Shown: in pieces, positions 46,946 through 54,165 of the stretch
How positions within the stretch are numbered: position 1 is the stretch's first letter
Layout of the letters: every line of letters begins with the position of its first letter
Assembly (NCBI GenBank): GCA_035253825.1
Contig: DATFBM010000029.1
Span: forward strand, 1 to 64,000
DNA length: 64,000 nt
DNA from: JACCTH01 sp035253825
GTDB lineage: Bacteria; Actinomycetota; Acidimicrobiia; Spongiisociales; ZC4RG35
Direction of reading: 5' to 3'
The notes under the pieces: model-generated
Told to the model about the DNA's origin: nothing
Databases searched by the model: none
The model's input: the letters and a program-made list of their open reading frames with translations, nothing else
Program-made: the position numbers and the translations under genes

Positions 46946-47451
46946 CTTATGACCCGATCCGAGCAGAGGTTGACGCTCAAAACACCCGCGACCGGGTAGT
47001 CGTCGACCGGAAAACCTGGAGCCCAGCCCAAGTCGTGGCCGGAGGAATCGGTCTTTTCCTGACGGTCATGGGGGCGGTAGCCGCACTTCGAGTCGGAATG
47101 GATTTCAACACCACTGACCAGGTGTTGGGTCTTACCCACACCCTGTTGATGGCGCTCATTCACATCGTGGTGGGAATCATCTTCCTCGGGGCGGCTGGAA
47201 ACGCTCTCGGGGGCCGAGCGACGATGACCACTTTGGGGCTGGTCTTGATTGCCTTCGGTTTGGTTTACGGCATCGAAGGCGATTCGTTGGCCACCGCCCT
47301 GGGGGGTGACCAGCGGATCGGCTGGATCTACACCGTCATCGGCGCGGTCAGCCTTCTCACCGCCTGGGTGTCGCCGACGATCCATGTCCGCCATGAGGCC
47401 TCGGACCGGACGATCGACACGGTTCACGATCGCACCAGCGATACGCTCTGA
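46942..47451 (+). CDS. DUF4383 family membrane protein
   Basis: A 169-aa protein with four membrane helices. GIGLFLTVMGAVAALRVGMDFNTTDQVLGLTHTLLMALIHIVVG is the DUF4383 pattern. Function unknown; such proteins are common in actinobacterial stress or envelope clusters. TTG 46942 overlaps the Rid stop (TTGA), with GGAG upstream. Confidence 0.78.
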   Translation: MTYDPIRAEVDAQNTRDRVVVDRKTWSPAQVVAGGIGLFLTVMGAVAALRVGMDFNTTDQVLGLTHTLLMALIHIVVGIIFLGAAGNALGGRATMTTLGLVLIAFGLVYGIEGDSLATALGGDQRIGWIYTVIGAVSLLTAWVSPTIHVRHEASDRTIDTVHDRTSDTL

Positions 47452-47460
47452 TCGTCATCT

Positions 47461-47490
47461 GATGTCTGAATCGGATGTCTGAAGTCTGAA
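47461..47490. repeat. Short direct repeats GATGTCTGAA
   Basis: GATGTCTGAA at 47461-47470 and 47474-47483, followed by a third partial unit GTCTGAA at 47484-47490, just upstream of the DUF421 gene. Confidence 0.7.
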
Positions 47491-47498
47491 GCTGACAG

Positions 47499-48026
47499 AT
47501 GGAATTCGAACGGATCTTTCTGGGCGACCTGACTTGGGGAACCGTCCTCGAAATCCTGCTCCGGACGGTGGTCCTGTTCCTCTACACCTTGATCCTGATC
47601 CGGTGGGCCGGGAAGAGGGGATTGGGCCAGCTCTCGCCGTTCGAGTTGTTGATCATCGTCGCGCTGGGTTCGGCGGTTGGGGACCCGATGTTCTATCCCG
47701 AAGTCCCAGTGGTGAGCGGGATGCTCGTAGTCACGGCCGTGGTCGCATTGGAGCGCTTCCTGGTCTTACTGACCGAATCAAACCGGTCAATCGAGAAAGC
47801 GATCGAGAGCTCGCCGGTGTGCGTAGTGGCGGACGGCCAGTTCATCATTGAGAACCTCGACAAGGAAGATCTGTCGAAGGCGGAGATCCAAATGCTCTTG
47901 CGTTTGCAGGGCGTCGAGAATCTGGGCGATGTCCGCCGTGCCTACCTCGAGCCCACCGGGAAAGTTTCGGTCTTCTGGTCTCACACCAGGGAGGGATCGG
48001 GCGAGTCGATACTCCCCGGCGACTAG
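47499..48026 (+). CDS. DUF421/YetF family membrane protein
   Basis: A 175-aa protein with three N-terminal helices and the cytoplasmic domain of the YetF family. IRWAGKRGLGQLSPFELLIIVALGSAVGDPMFYP is the signature. Function unknown; the family is often induced by stress or in spores. The stop overlaps the convergent hypothetical gene by 4 bp. No ribosome-binding site stands out; the direct repeats lie there instead. Confidence 0.85.
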   Translation: MEFERIFLGDLTWGTVLEILLRTVVLFLYTLILIRWAGKRGLGQLSPFELLIIVALGSAVGDPMFYPEVPVVSGMLVVTAVVALERFLVLLTESNRSIEKAIESSPVCVVADGQFIIENLDKEDLSKAEIQMLLRLQGVENLGDVRRAYLEPTGKVSVFWSHTREGSGESILPGD

Positions 48027-48421
48027 GCGGTGTCTTGGTCGTCTGCGGCGGGAGTGGCCGGCTTGAACGTCCACTCACCAAAACTCCATACAAAGCGACC
48101 CTGGTTCTGGTCCAGCGTCGCCGCCACCTGATCAGCGCTTTCTTCGGCCACCTCTACCACCAGCACTTGGGCGCCTTCGGCCAGGGCCTCATCTAGGCCC
48201 TCCAGCACCCGAATCTCATCACCAAATGTCATTGCCAGGGTCTTCAGCGCTCCCTTGACTCCTTCTTCGTTCTGTGGCAGCCGGGCCCTCCCTCCTTCGC
48301 CTTCGAGGATGGTTACCGAGCCGCCGAGGCCAGCCACCGCCGCCTGGGCTCGCGATGCCGCTCCGGAGTCGTCGAAGACCGCCACCACCTTGTTCTTGAG
48401 GTCGACCGTTTCAGCAGCCAT
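48023..48421 (-). CDS. Hypothetical small acidic protein
   Basis: A 132-aa soluble protein from ATG 48421 (an upstream TTG would add 3 residues). It begins DLKNKVVAVFDDSGAASRAQAAVAGLGGSV and ends in an acidic tail. The alternating strands suggest a small alpha/beta domain similar to heat-induced 'general stress' proteins, but I cannot name a family. A SigB-like promoter lies just upstream, with almost no leader and no Shine-Dalgarno. Confidence 0.6.
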   Translation of the reverse strand: MAAETVDLKNKVVAVFDDSGAASRAQAAVAGLGGSVTILEGEGGRARLPQNEEGVKGALKTLAMTFGDEIRVLEGLDEALAEGAQVLVVEVAEESADQVAATLDQNQGRFVWSFGEWTFKPATPAADDQDTA

Positions 48422-48430
48422 AAGGACCAA

Positions 48431-48457
48431 TTACCCGTTGGCGCGGGATGATGAAAC
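48431..48457 (-). promoter_or_regulatory. SigB/SigF-like promoter candidate, reverse strand
   Basis: On the minus strand: GTTT, 17 bp, then GGGTAA, ending 10 bp before the ATG of the hypothetical gene. It nearly matches GTTT-N16-GGGTAT. Transcription would start within a few bases of the start codon. Confidence 0.4.
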
Positions 48458-48465
48458 CCGAGCGG

Positions 48466-48491
48466 GTTTTGCGGCCCGGGGATAGGGGTAT
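48466..48491 (+). promoter_or_regulatory. SigB/SigF-like promoter
   Basis: GTTT (48466-48469), 16 bp, GGGTAT (48486-48491): an exact match to the general-stress sigma consensus of Gram-positive bacteria. It lies 23 bp before the start of the 72-aa gene. Confidence 0.6.
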
Positions 48492-48514
48492 TCCGCATCA
48501 GAACAGGAGGTTTT

Positions 48515-48733
48515 ATGGGAAAGAGAATGAAGTTCGTGCAGGGCATCGCGCTGGGAGCGGCCGCCCAGTACTACTACGACCCCCGAGCCGGGCGAACCCG
48601 GCGCGCAAAATTGCGCGATCAGGCCGGGGCTCAGTTTCGGAGGTTCGGCCGGTTGCTCGGCCGCAAGGCTCGTTACCAGCTGGGACGGGCCAAGGGGTTA
48701 CGTCACCGGCTCACCAGCGGAACCATGGCCTAG
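48515..48733 (+). CDS. Small basic protein (72 aa), stress-type
   Basis: A 72-aa basic protein: hydrophobic N-terminus FVQGIALGAAAQYYYDPRAGRTRRAKLRDQ, then an Arg-rich tail. It resembles small actinobacterial proteins with a 'YDPRxGRxRR' motif that sit at the membrane; function unknown. The ribosome-binding site AGGAGG lies 5 bp upstream, and a matching SigB-like promoter lies upstream of that. Confidence 0.7.
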   Translation: MGKRMKFVQGIALGAAAQYYYDPRAGRTRRAKLRDQAGAQFRRFGRLLGRKARYQLGRAKGLRHRLTSGTMA

Positions 48734-48738
48734 GCCAC

Positions 48739-48764
48739 GTTTGGCGCCGTTCGGTCAGGGGTAT
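48739..48764 (+). promoter_or_regulatory. SigB/SigF-like promoter
   Basis: GTTT (48739-48742), 16 bp, GGGTAT (48759-48764). It has the same spacing and the same elements as the promoter 273 bp upstream. It lies before the membrane-protein gene starting at 48795. Confidence 0.6.
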
Positions 48765-48794
48765 TTAAGGCATTAGTACCTAAGGAGGCACGTC

Positions 48795-49391
48795 ATAGTT
48801 ACCAGGACTGAGGGGACGGTTGTCGAAACCGTTCCTCGTCGTTCCACCCGCAAGCGGTTCGGGGGGATTGATACCCCTGCCGCCATTGGCGGACTGTTTG
48901 CTGCCATCGGAATGTTGTTGTTCATGGGAGGTTTGGCCGCGGCCGGAGCCGGCGAGTTGCCATTCCAGCTCGACCTGATCGACCAGGACGGCAACATCAG
49001 CGAGTTCGAAGCGGTTGGGTTTGCAGTCGCCGCCGGTGTGATCTTTGTCTCATTCCTCTTCGGAGGGTGGGTAGCAGGTCGCATGGCCCGATATGACGGC
49101 GCTCTGAACGGGGTGGCGGTCGCCCTCTGGATGCTCGTGCTGGTAGTGCTCTTTACTGCCCTCGGGGTCTACTTCGGCGATCAGTACAACGCCCTGAACT
49201 ACCTAGAGCTACCCAACTGGCTGACGCAGATCGACATGGATGAGCGGACGACCACTGGCATCATCGCCGCAGTTGCTGGGGTGGTTCTGGTCTTCTTGGC
49301 CGCCGCCCTCGGTGGGAAACTGGGCGAGAAGTATCACGCCCGAGTTGACGCCGATCTTGTTCGTGACGAGCGCGTCACCGTCGTCTCTTAA
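48795..49391 (+). CDS. Tetra-span membrane protein with apparent ATA start
   Basis: A 198-aa membrane protein with helices near residues 35-58, 74-96, 108-130 and 148-170. The N-terminal part (VVETVPRRSTRKRFGGIDTPAAIGGLFAAIG) matches small actinobacterial membrane proteins. AAGGAGG lies 6 bp upstream of ATA 48795. No ATG, GTG or TTG is in frame before ATG 48912, which would remove half of the first helix. An ATA start is therefore proposed; a G-to-A error or mutation would be the alternative. Function unknown. Confidence 0.7.
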   Translation: MVTRTEGTVVETVPRRSTRKRFGGIDTPAAIGGLFAAIGMLLFMGGLAAAGAGELPFQLDLIDQDGNISEFEAVGFAVAAGVIFVSFLFGGWVAGRMARYDGALNGVAVALWMLVLVVLFTALGVYFGDQYNALNYLELPNWLTQIDMDERTTTGIIAAVAGVVLVFLAAALGGKLGEKYHARVDADLVRDERVTVVS

Positions 49392-49418
49392 TCACCAGGC
49401 AAGGAAAGGAGCAACCCG

Positions 49419-49478
49419 ATGTATATCGGCCTTGGAACACTGCTGCTGATCATCATCATCATTCTCCTGGTCACTTGA
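49419..49478 (+). CDS. Nineteen-residue hydrophobic peptide
   Basis: MYIGLGTLLLIIIIILLVT: one membrane-spanning segment encoded between the tetra-span and PRC-barrel genes, with AGGAG at a normal distance. Similar tiny Ile/Leu-rich peptides occur in stress operons. It is too short to be certain. Confidence 0.5.
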   Translation: MYIGLGTLLLIIIIILLVT

Positions 49479-49491
49479 CCAAAGGACGGGG

Positions 49492-49851
49492 GTGAAAAAC
49501 ATGGACACGGAACTTTGGACCTACAGAACGGACATGCTGGCCCAGTCAGACAACATCTCTGGGTTCTCGGTGGAAGCGGCCGACGGTGGGATCGGCCAGA
49601 TTGACGAGACGTCCCGTGAGATCGGTGCGGGTTACATAGTGGTTGACACCGGACCATGGATTTTTGGCAAGAAAGTCATGATTCCGGCGGGTGCGATCAC
49701 TGATGTCGATCTCGATGATCAGCGTGTCTATCTGAACCTCACCAAGGAGCAGGTGAAGAACTCACCGTTGCTCGAACCGGATATGCCTATGGACGAGGAC
49801 TACCGGCGCCAACTCGGCACGTACTACGAGTCAATCTATCCACCTCGGTAA
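49492..49851 (+). CDS. PRC-barrel domain protein
   Basis: A 119-aa PRC-barrel protein (NISGFSVEAADGGIGQIDE, YIVVDTGPWIFGKKVMIPAGAITDVD). PRC-barrels of this type bind RNA or membranes in stress contexts; the exact role is unknown. GTG 49492 is used; ATG 49501 is an equally possible start. It ends the stress cluster, with a strong hairpin downstream. Confidence 0.85.
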   Translation: MKNMDTELWTYRTDMLAQSDNISGFSVEAADGGIGQIDETSREIGAGYIVVDTGPWIFGKKVMIPAGAITDVDLDDQRVYLNLTKEQVKNSPLLEPDMPMDEDYRRQLGTYYESIYPPR

Positions 49852-49872
49852 CGGGTTACCTGCGGTAGATAG

Positions 49873-49900
49873 AAGAACGGGCCCGGTGGGGCCCGTTCTT
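49873..49900. terminator. Bidirectional terminator hairpin
   Basis: A perfect 12-bp stem (AAGAACGGGCCC with its complement) and a GGTG loop, placed between the convergent PRC-barrel and small membrane protein genes. The stem ends in TTCTT rather than a long T-run. Confidence 0.65.
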
Positions 49901-50073
49901 CACTTGCGGATACGAAAGAGAGTTACGGCCAGGGCCAAGCAACCGAGTCCGATCACTGCCCACAGCGGTTGTCCGGTCATGAAGCTTCCGGGAATCAGAC
50001 CGATTCCCTGTCCGAAGAAGACAACCCCCACCAGGGCGAGAAGGATTGCGGCAAGGCGGGTTGTTGGGATCAA
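49900..50073 (-). CDS. Small two-helix membrane protein (57 aa)
   Basis: From TTG 50073: two hydrophobic segments (RLAAILLALVGVVFFGQGIGLI and LWAVIGLGCLALAVTLF) around GSFMTGQP, ending RIRK. This is the typical pattern of a small actinobacterial membrane protein ('F.GQG.G...GSFM.G...WA..G'). Function unknown. It is divergent from citrate synthase. Its stop touches the terminator hairpin. Confidence 0.65.
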   Translation of the reverse strand: MIPTTRLAAILLALVGVVFFGQGIGLIPGSFMTGQPLWAVIGLGCLALAVTLFRIRK

Positions 50074-50097
50074 TGCCTGTCCTATACGATTTGATTG
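50061..50097 (+). promoter_or_regulatory. Promoter for leaderless citrate synthase mRNA
   Basis: TTGTTG (50061-50066), 18 bp, TACGAT (50085-50090). The start codon GTG 50098 lies 7 bp after the -10 box, and no ribosome-binding site is present. This suggests a leaderless transcript. Confidence 0.45.
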
Positions 50098-51234
50098 GTG
50101 ACCGAAGGTACTTATCGACCCGGGCTCGAGGGCGTTGTTGCTGCCGAAACCAGCCTCTCCCTCGTAGACGGGCAGAACGGTCGCCTGATAATTGCTGGTT
50201 TTCCTCTTGAGGACATTGCTGCCAAGGCGAGTTTCGAAGAGATCTGTTACCTGCTGTGGCAAGGCGAGCCTCCCCATCGTCCCACCCTCGATGAGTTCAA
50301 GTCCTCTATGGCTGCCTTCCGGGTCTTGCCATCGGCGACTCACTCTCTGCTCGAACAAGCTGCTCACCACCAAGCGCCGCCAATGGACGCCCTGCGAATG
50401 GCGGCGGCCACTTTTGATATCGACCTCGGCGACGTCGACGACTTCACCAGGGCGAAAGCCGTCGCCGCTCGAGTGCCACCGACGGTCGCCACGTACTGGC
50501 GCTATTTGAACGGCCAGGAGCCGATTCCTCCAAGTCCCACCCTTGGACGCAGCGCCAACTATCTCTACATGCTCACTGGTACCGAGCCCGGCCCGGCGAC
50601 GGTGCGGGCCCTCGAAACCTACCTGAACACGGTGGCCGACCACGGACTCAACGCCTCCACGTTTGCTGCCCGGGTGATCATCGCCACCCAATCGGACATG
50701 GTCTCGGCCGTCACGGGCGCGATCGGCGCCCTCAAGGGCCCGCTTCATGGCGGTGCTCCCGGACCGGCACTCGACATGGTCTTCGAGATCGGCACCACCG
50801 ATCGGGCCGAGGAGGTCATTCGGGCCAAGCTCGACAACGAGGAGCGGTTGATGGGCTTTGGGCACCGCGTCTACAAGGTGCGCGACCCTCGGGCCGATGT
50901 GTTGGCCGCCGCTGCGGAGAAGATGTTCGAAAGCGAAGGCGACCTGGCGCTGTACAACCTGGCGAAGTCGGTCGAGGAGACGGCGCTCAAGTTGCTCGAG
51001 GAGTACAAACCAGGGCGCAACCTCAAGACCAATGTCGAGTTTTTCACGGCCTTATTGCTCCACGGTATTGGGCTCGAGATTCCCCTCTTTACTCCGACTT
51101 TCGCCGCCGGCCGCGTTGCCGGTTGGATCGGCCATTGCCTGGAACAACAGCGCACTGGGCGCTTGATTCGACCCGAGTCGAACTACGTCGGGCCTACCGG
51201 TCGGCGCTGGGTTCCAGTCGACGAGCGTCGCTAG
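50098..51234 (+). CDS. Citrate synthase (type II-like, possibly 2-methylcitrate synthase)
   Basis: Citrate synthase family enzyme (378 aa), which condenses acetyl-CoA (or propionyl-CoA) with oxaloacetate. Active-site blocks are DHGLNAS (His), LKGPLHGGAP, MGFGHRVYK (His) and TNVEFFTALLLHGIG. The Asp usual in the last block reads Glu (NVEF). The length fits the dimeric Gram-positive type. GTG 50098 appears to be leaderless. Substrate preference cannot be read directly. Confidence 0.9.
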   Translation: MTEGTYRPGLEGVVAAETSLSLVDGQNGRLIIAGFPLEDIAAKASFEEICYLLWQGEPPHRPTLDEFKSSMAAFRVLPSATHSLLEQAAHHQAPPMDALRMAAATFDIDLGDVDDFTRAKAVAARVPPTVATYWRYLNGQEPIPPSPTLGRSANYLYMLTGTEPGPATVRALETYLNTVADHGLNASTFAARVIIATQSDMVSAVTGAIGALKGPLHGGAPGPALDMVFEIGTTDRAEEVIRAKLDNEERLMGFGHRVYKVRDPRADVLAAAAEKMFESEGDLALYNLAKSVEETALKLLEEYKPGRNLKTNVEFFTALLLHGIGLEIPLFTPTFAAGRVAGWIGHCLEQQRTGRLIRPESNYVGPTGRRWVPVDERR

Positions 51235-51274
51235 CCCGGGCTAGGTTCGCGGCTCTGCGAGGAAAGGCTGAGCA

Positions 51275-52636
51275 ATGGCGGAGCTAACCAAGATCATGCT
51301 TGAGGAGTCCGAGATCCCCGAGGCCTGGTACAACATCCAGCCCGATCTTCCAGAACCGGCCCCTCCGGTTCTGCATCCCGGGACCCACCAGCCCATCGGT
51401 CCCGATGATCTCGCCCCGCTCTTCCCGATGGCTTTGATCGGTCAGGAGGTCAGCCAGGATCGTCATGTCGACATCCCCGGTGCGGTCCTCGACGTCTATC
51501 GCATGTGGCGACCAACCCCCCTGTACCGCGCCCGTCGCCTGGAGAAAGCTCTCGACACCCCGGCCCGGATCTACTTCAAATACGAGGGCGTAAGCCCGGT
51601 GGGCTCCCACAAACCCAACACCGCCGTCCCCCAGGCGTACTACAACTCACAGGAGGGGACGAAGAAACTCACCACCGAAACTGGGGCCGGCCAATGGGGG
51701 AGCGCGCTCGCCTTCGCCTGTTCGCAGTTTGGCCTCGACTGCGAGGTCTGGCAGGTGGCGATTTCTTTCCAGCAAAAGCCCTACCGGCGGACTCTGATGG
51801 AGATCTTCGGGGCGACGGTTCATTCCAGCCCGTCCGACCTCACCAATGCCGGCCGCACGATTCGCGCTCAGAATCCCGATTCCCCTGGGAGTCTGGGCAT
51901 CGCCATCTCCGAGGCAGTGGAGGCGGCGGGATCGGATCCCAATACCAAGTACTCACTCGGCAGCGTCCTCAATCACGTCTTGATGCATCAAACCGTGATC
52001 GGTGAAGAAGCCTTGAAGCAGATGGCAATCCTGGGCGAGAAGCCCGATCTGCTTGTCGGTTGTACGGGTGGTGGGTCCAATTTCGCAGGCCTCTCTTTCC
52101 CCTTCATTCGCGAGAAGCTGGCCGGGAAGATGTCGCCGACCATTCGTTGCGTTGAGCCGACGGCTTCGCCTTCGCTCACCAAAGGCGTGTACGCCTACGA
52201 CTTCGGCGACACGATTGGGATGACGCCGCTAGTGAAGATGCACACGTTGGGCCACGACTTCGTCCCCAGCCCCATTCACGCGGGCGGCCTCCGTTATCAC
52301 GGCATGGCACCCCTCGTCTCCCACCTCAAGGAACTGGGTCTCTTGGAGGCGGAAGCCATTGGTCAGGTGGAATGCTTCGAGCGGGCGGTGCAATTTGCCC
52401 GCGCCGAAGGGATCGTTCCAGCTCCCGAGCCCACGCACGCCATCGCCTCAGCCGTGCGAGCGGCTCTACAGGCGAAGGCAAGCGGTGAGGAGACGGTCAT
52501 CCTCACCGCCCTCTGCGGGCACGGTCACTTCGACATGGGTGCCTACCGCGCCTTCCTCGACGGGGGCCTCGAGAATTTCGATTACCCCGAAGAGGCGGTC
52601 CGTCAGGCCATGGAGAAGATCCCCGCCGTCATGTAG
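51275..52636 (+). CDS. trpB2: Tryptophan synthase beta-like protein, TrpB2 type
   Basis: PLP-dependent TrpB2 (453 aa, longer than TrpB1). Lys113 in VGSHKPNTA binds PLP; TETGAGQWGSALA and CTGGGSNFAG follow. No trpA is nearby, so it probably works alone, making tryptophan from indole and serine, or it has a serine-deaminase-type activity. It lies 38 bp after citrate synthase with GAGGAAAG upstream. The closeness to tryptophan-degradation genes may be coincidental. Confidence 0.9.
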   Translation: MAELTKIMLEESEIPEAWYNIQPDLPEPAPPVLHPGTHQPIGPDDLAPLFPMALIGQEVSQDRHVDIPGAVLDVYRMWRPTPLYRARRLEKALDTPARIYFKYEGVSPVGSHKPNTAVPQAYYNSQEGTKKLTTETGAGQWGSALAFACSQFGLDCEVWQVAISFQQKPYRRTLMEIFGATVHSSPSDLTNAGRTIRAQNPDSPGSLGIAISEAVEAAGSDPNTKYSLGSVLNHVLMHQTVIGEEALKQMAILGEKPDLLVGCTGGGSNFAGLSFPFIREKLAGKMSPTIRCVEPTASPSLTKGVYAYDFGDTIGMTPLVKMHTLGHDFVPSPIHAGGLRYHGMAPLVSHLKELGLLEAEAIGQVECFERAVQFARAEGIVPAPEPTHAIASAVRAALQAKASGEETVILTALCGHGHFDMGAYRAFLDGGLENFDYPEEAVRQAMEKIPAVM

Positions 52637-52659
52637 CTCGATCCAGAGTCAACTCCCGG

Positions 52660-52944
52660 TTACGGGCAGCTGGTAGCCGCGATATCGTCCAGCCCCGCCA
52701 AAGCCGTGCCCAGGTCGCTGACGTGGGCATCCGCACCGAGAACAAGGCGGGCGACGTTGCCGAGGCCAAGCCGTGGTTCTCCGGCGAAAGACGAGCTGTG
52801 CTCGCCAAGACCACCCTCCCGCGCTGCTTGTGAGCTGACCACGCCCCAGCAGTTGGGATTGGCGGGCTGTGCCGCCAGCGCCGGTATCGCCAGCGCCGTG
52901 ATGAGCCCGAAAACGAGAATGGCGACGAATAGACGTCCCCTCAT
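52660..52944 (-). CDS. Small secreted protein
   Basis: A 94-aa exported protein: signal peptide (cleavage near ALAAQ), then NCWGVVSSQAAREGGLGEHSSSFAGEPRLGLGNVAR. This block recurs in small secreted actinobacterial proteins, but I know no function. GGGAG precedes ATG 52944; a longer frame exists but lacks a signal start. Confidence 0.6.
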   Translation of the reverse strand: MRGRLFVAILVFGLITALAIPALAAQPANPNCWGVVSSQAAREGGLGEHSSSFAGEPRLGLGNVARLVLGADAHVSDLGTALAGLDDIAATSCP

Positions 52945-53031
52945 GACTGCTCCCGAATCTCCCGGCCACGGTTGTGACCGCCGCAACGGCTAAAACGGGG
53001 CGTGCCGAGGCGCTTTGGAAAGTACCGGAAA

Positions 53032-54165
53032 TCAGATCGGCGACTCGATGGTTTGAAGCTCGCTGACCAGTCGAGAAACGTCCTCTGGCTCGTGGTAGAT
53101 GCCGAAGCCGATTCGAAACCTGTCGCCCCGATAGTCGGTGATCACCCTGCGGCTATGGAGACGTTGGTAGAGATCGTTCGCATCCCGACGGCGGAAGGTG
53201 AGAAAGCTTCCCCGTTCGAGCCCGGGCGGGGGTAGGAGCTCACCCAGGGCAGGGCTTCGGTCGAGGAACTGTTGTTGCAGGCCAGCGACGTGGTCCTGAA
53301 TCACCTGTGGAGTGATGGCGTTGTCGTCGAGCATCTGCAACGCTGCCTCCAGGCGATAGAGGCCGGATCCGTCCTGTGTCGCCCCCCAGAATCGGTCACC
53401 GTCGGCTCGGTAGAAGACCTCGTCGACTCGCTCCGTAAGGCCCCCGAAGCCGGCATACCATCCGGTGTCGACCGGTCGCTCTCCCCATCCCGGTGGGCAA
53501 TGCATGAATGCTGCTCCCTCGCCCGCCATTGCGTACTTATAACCCCCGGCGACAAAGAATGCGCGGTCGCCGATTGGGGCGATATCGAGCGCTCTGGCCA
53601 TGAACGCGTGGTATCCGTCGATGATCACGGTCGAAGAATTGGGGAGGCCGCCAATCAGGGCTGGAAGGTCGGGGACGACAAAACCGGAATCGAAGAAGAC
53701 CTGGCTGAGGTAGACCAGGTTGGCACGGCTACTTCCTTCGAGGAAACGTTGGGCGAAGCTCACAAAGGGCTCCGCCTCGATCCTTGTCACTTTGGCCCAG
53801 CCCGCCTCTTCCCAGCGTCGCACCTGGCGATCGAAAGAGTGGAATTCGGCGGTGCTGGTGACGATCTCGACCGGAATGGGGAGAGTGGAAAACACTCGAT
53901 TGACCAACTCGTGGGTATTGGGAGCAAAGGCGATGGTGGCGCCGTCGCCCAGGTTCAACAACCGACCCAGTCTCCCCCGAAGGCGAGGAATGAAGTCGAC
54001 GAAGAACTCTTCCCACTTGTCGTCCATCGCCCGAGCCGAGTCCTCCCACCAGCGTTGATGGGCGTCGTAGGTGACGTCTGGCCACGGATGATGACTATGG
54101 GCTGCAAAGTGCAGTCGCTCGGGGTCAGAGTTGAGGAACCTGGTGAAGAGCTGGCGGTAAGTCAC
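53032..54165 (-). CDS. Kynureninase-like class V PLP enzyme
   Basis: Fold-type I class V PLP protein (377 aa). Lys210 in GGYKYAMAGEGAAFM binds PLP; VIIDGYHAFM carries the Asp/His pair for the ring. It is clearly related to kynureninase and SufS-like enzymes. The ATG overlaps the tryptophan 2,3-dioxygenase stop (ATGA), which makes kynureninase (kynurenine to anthranilate plus alanine) the best guess. The N-terminus SHHPWPDV is not the textbook KynU start. Confidence 0.72.
   Translation of the reverse strand: MTYRQLFTRFLNSDPERLHFAAHSHHPWPDVTYDAHQRWWEDSARAMDDKWEEFFVDFIPRLRGRLGRLLNLGDGATIAFAPNTHELVNRVFSTLPIPVEIVTSTAEFHSFDRQVRRWEEAGWAKVTRIEAEPFVSFAQRFLEGSSRANLVYLSQVFFDSGFVVPDLPALIGGLPNSSTVIIDGYHAFMARALDIAPIGDRAFFVAGGYKYAMAGEGAAFMHCPPGWGERPVDTGWYAGFGGLTERVDEVFYRADGDRFWGATQDGSGLYRLEAALQMLDDNAITPQVIQDHVAGLQQQFLDRSPALGELLPPPGLERGSFLTFRRRDANDLYQRLHSRRVITDYRGDRFRIGFGIYHEPEDVSRLVSELQTIESPI

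Noticed and set aside
49900..50865. Long reverse-strand reading frame across the citrate synthase gene
   Set aside because: Only the last 57 residues look like a real protein; the rest is antisense to citrate synthase.
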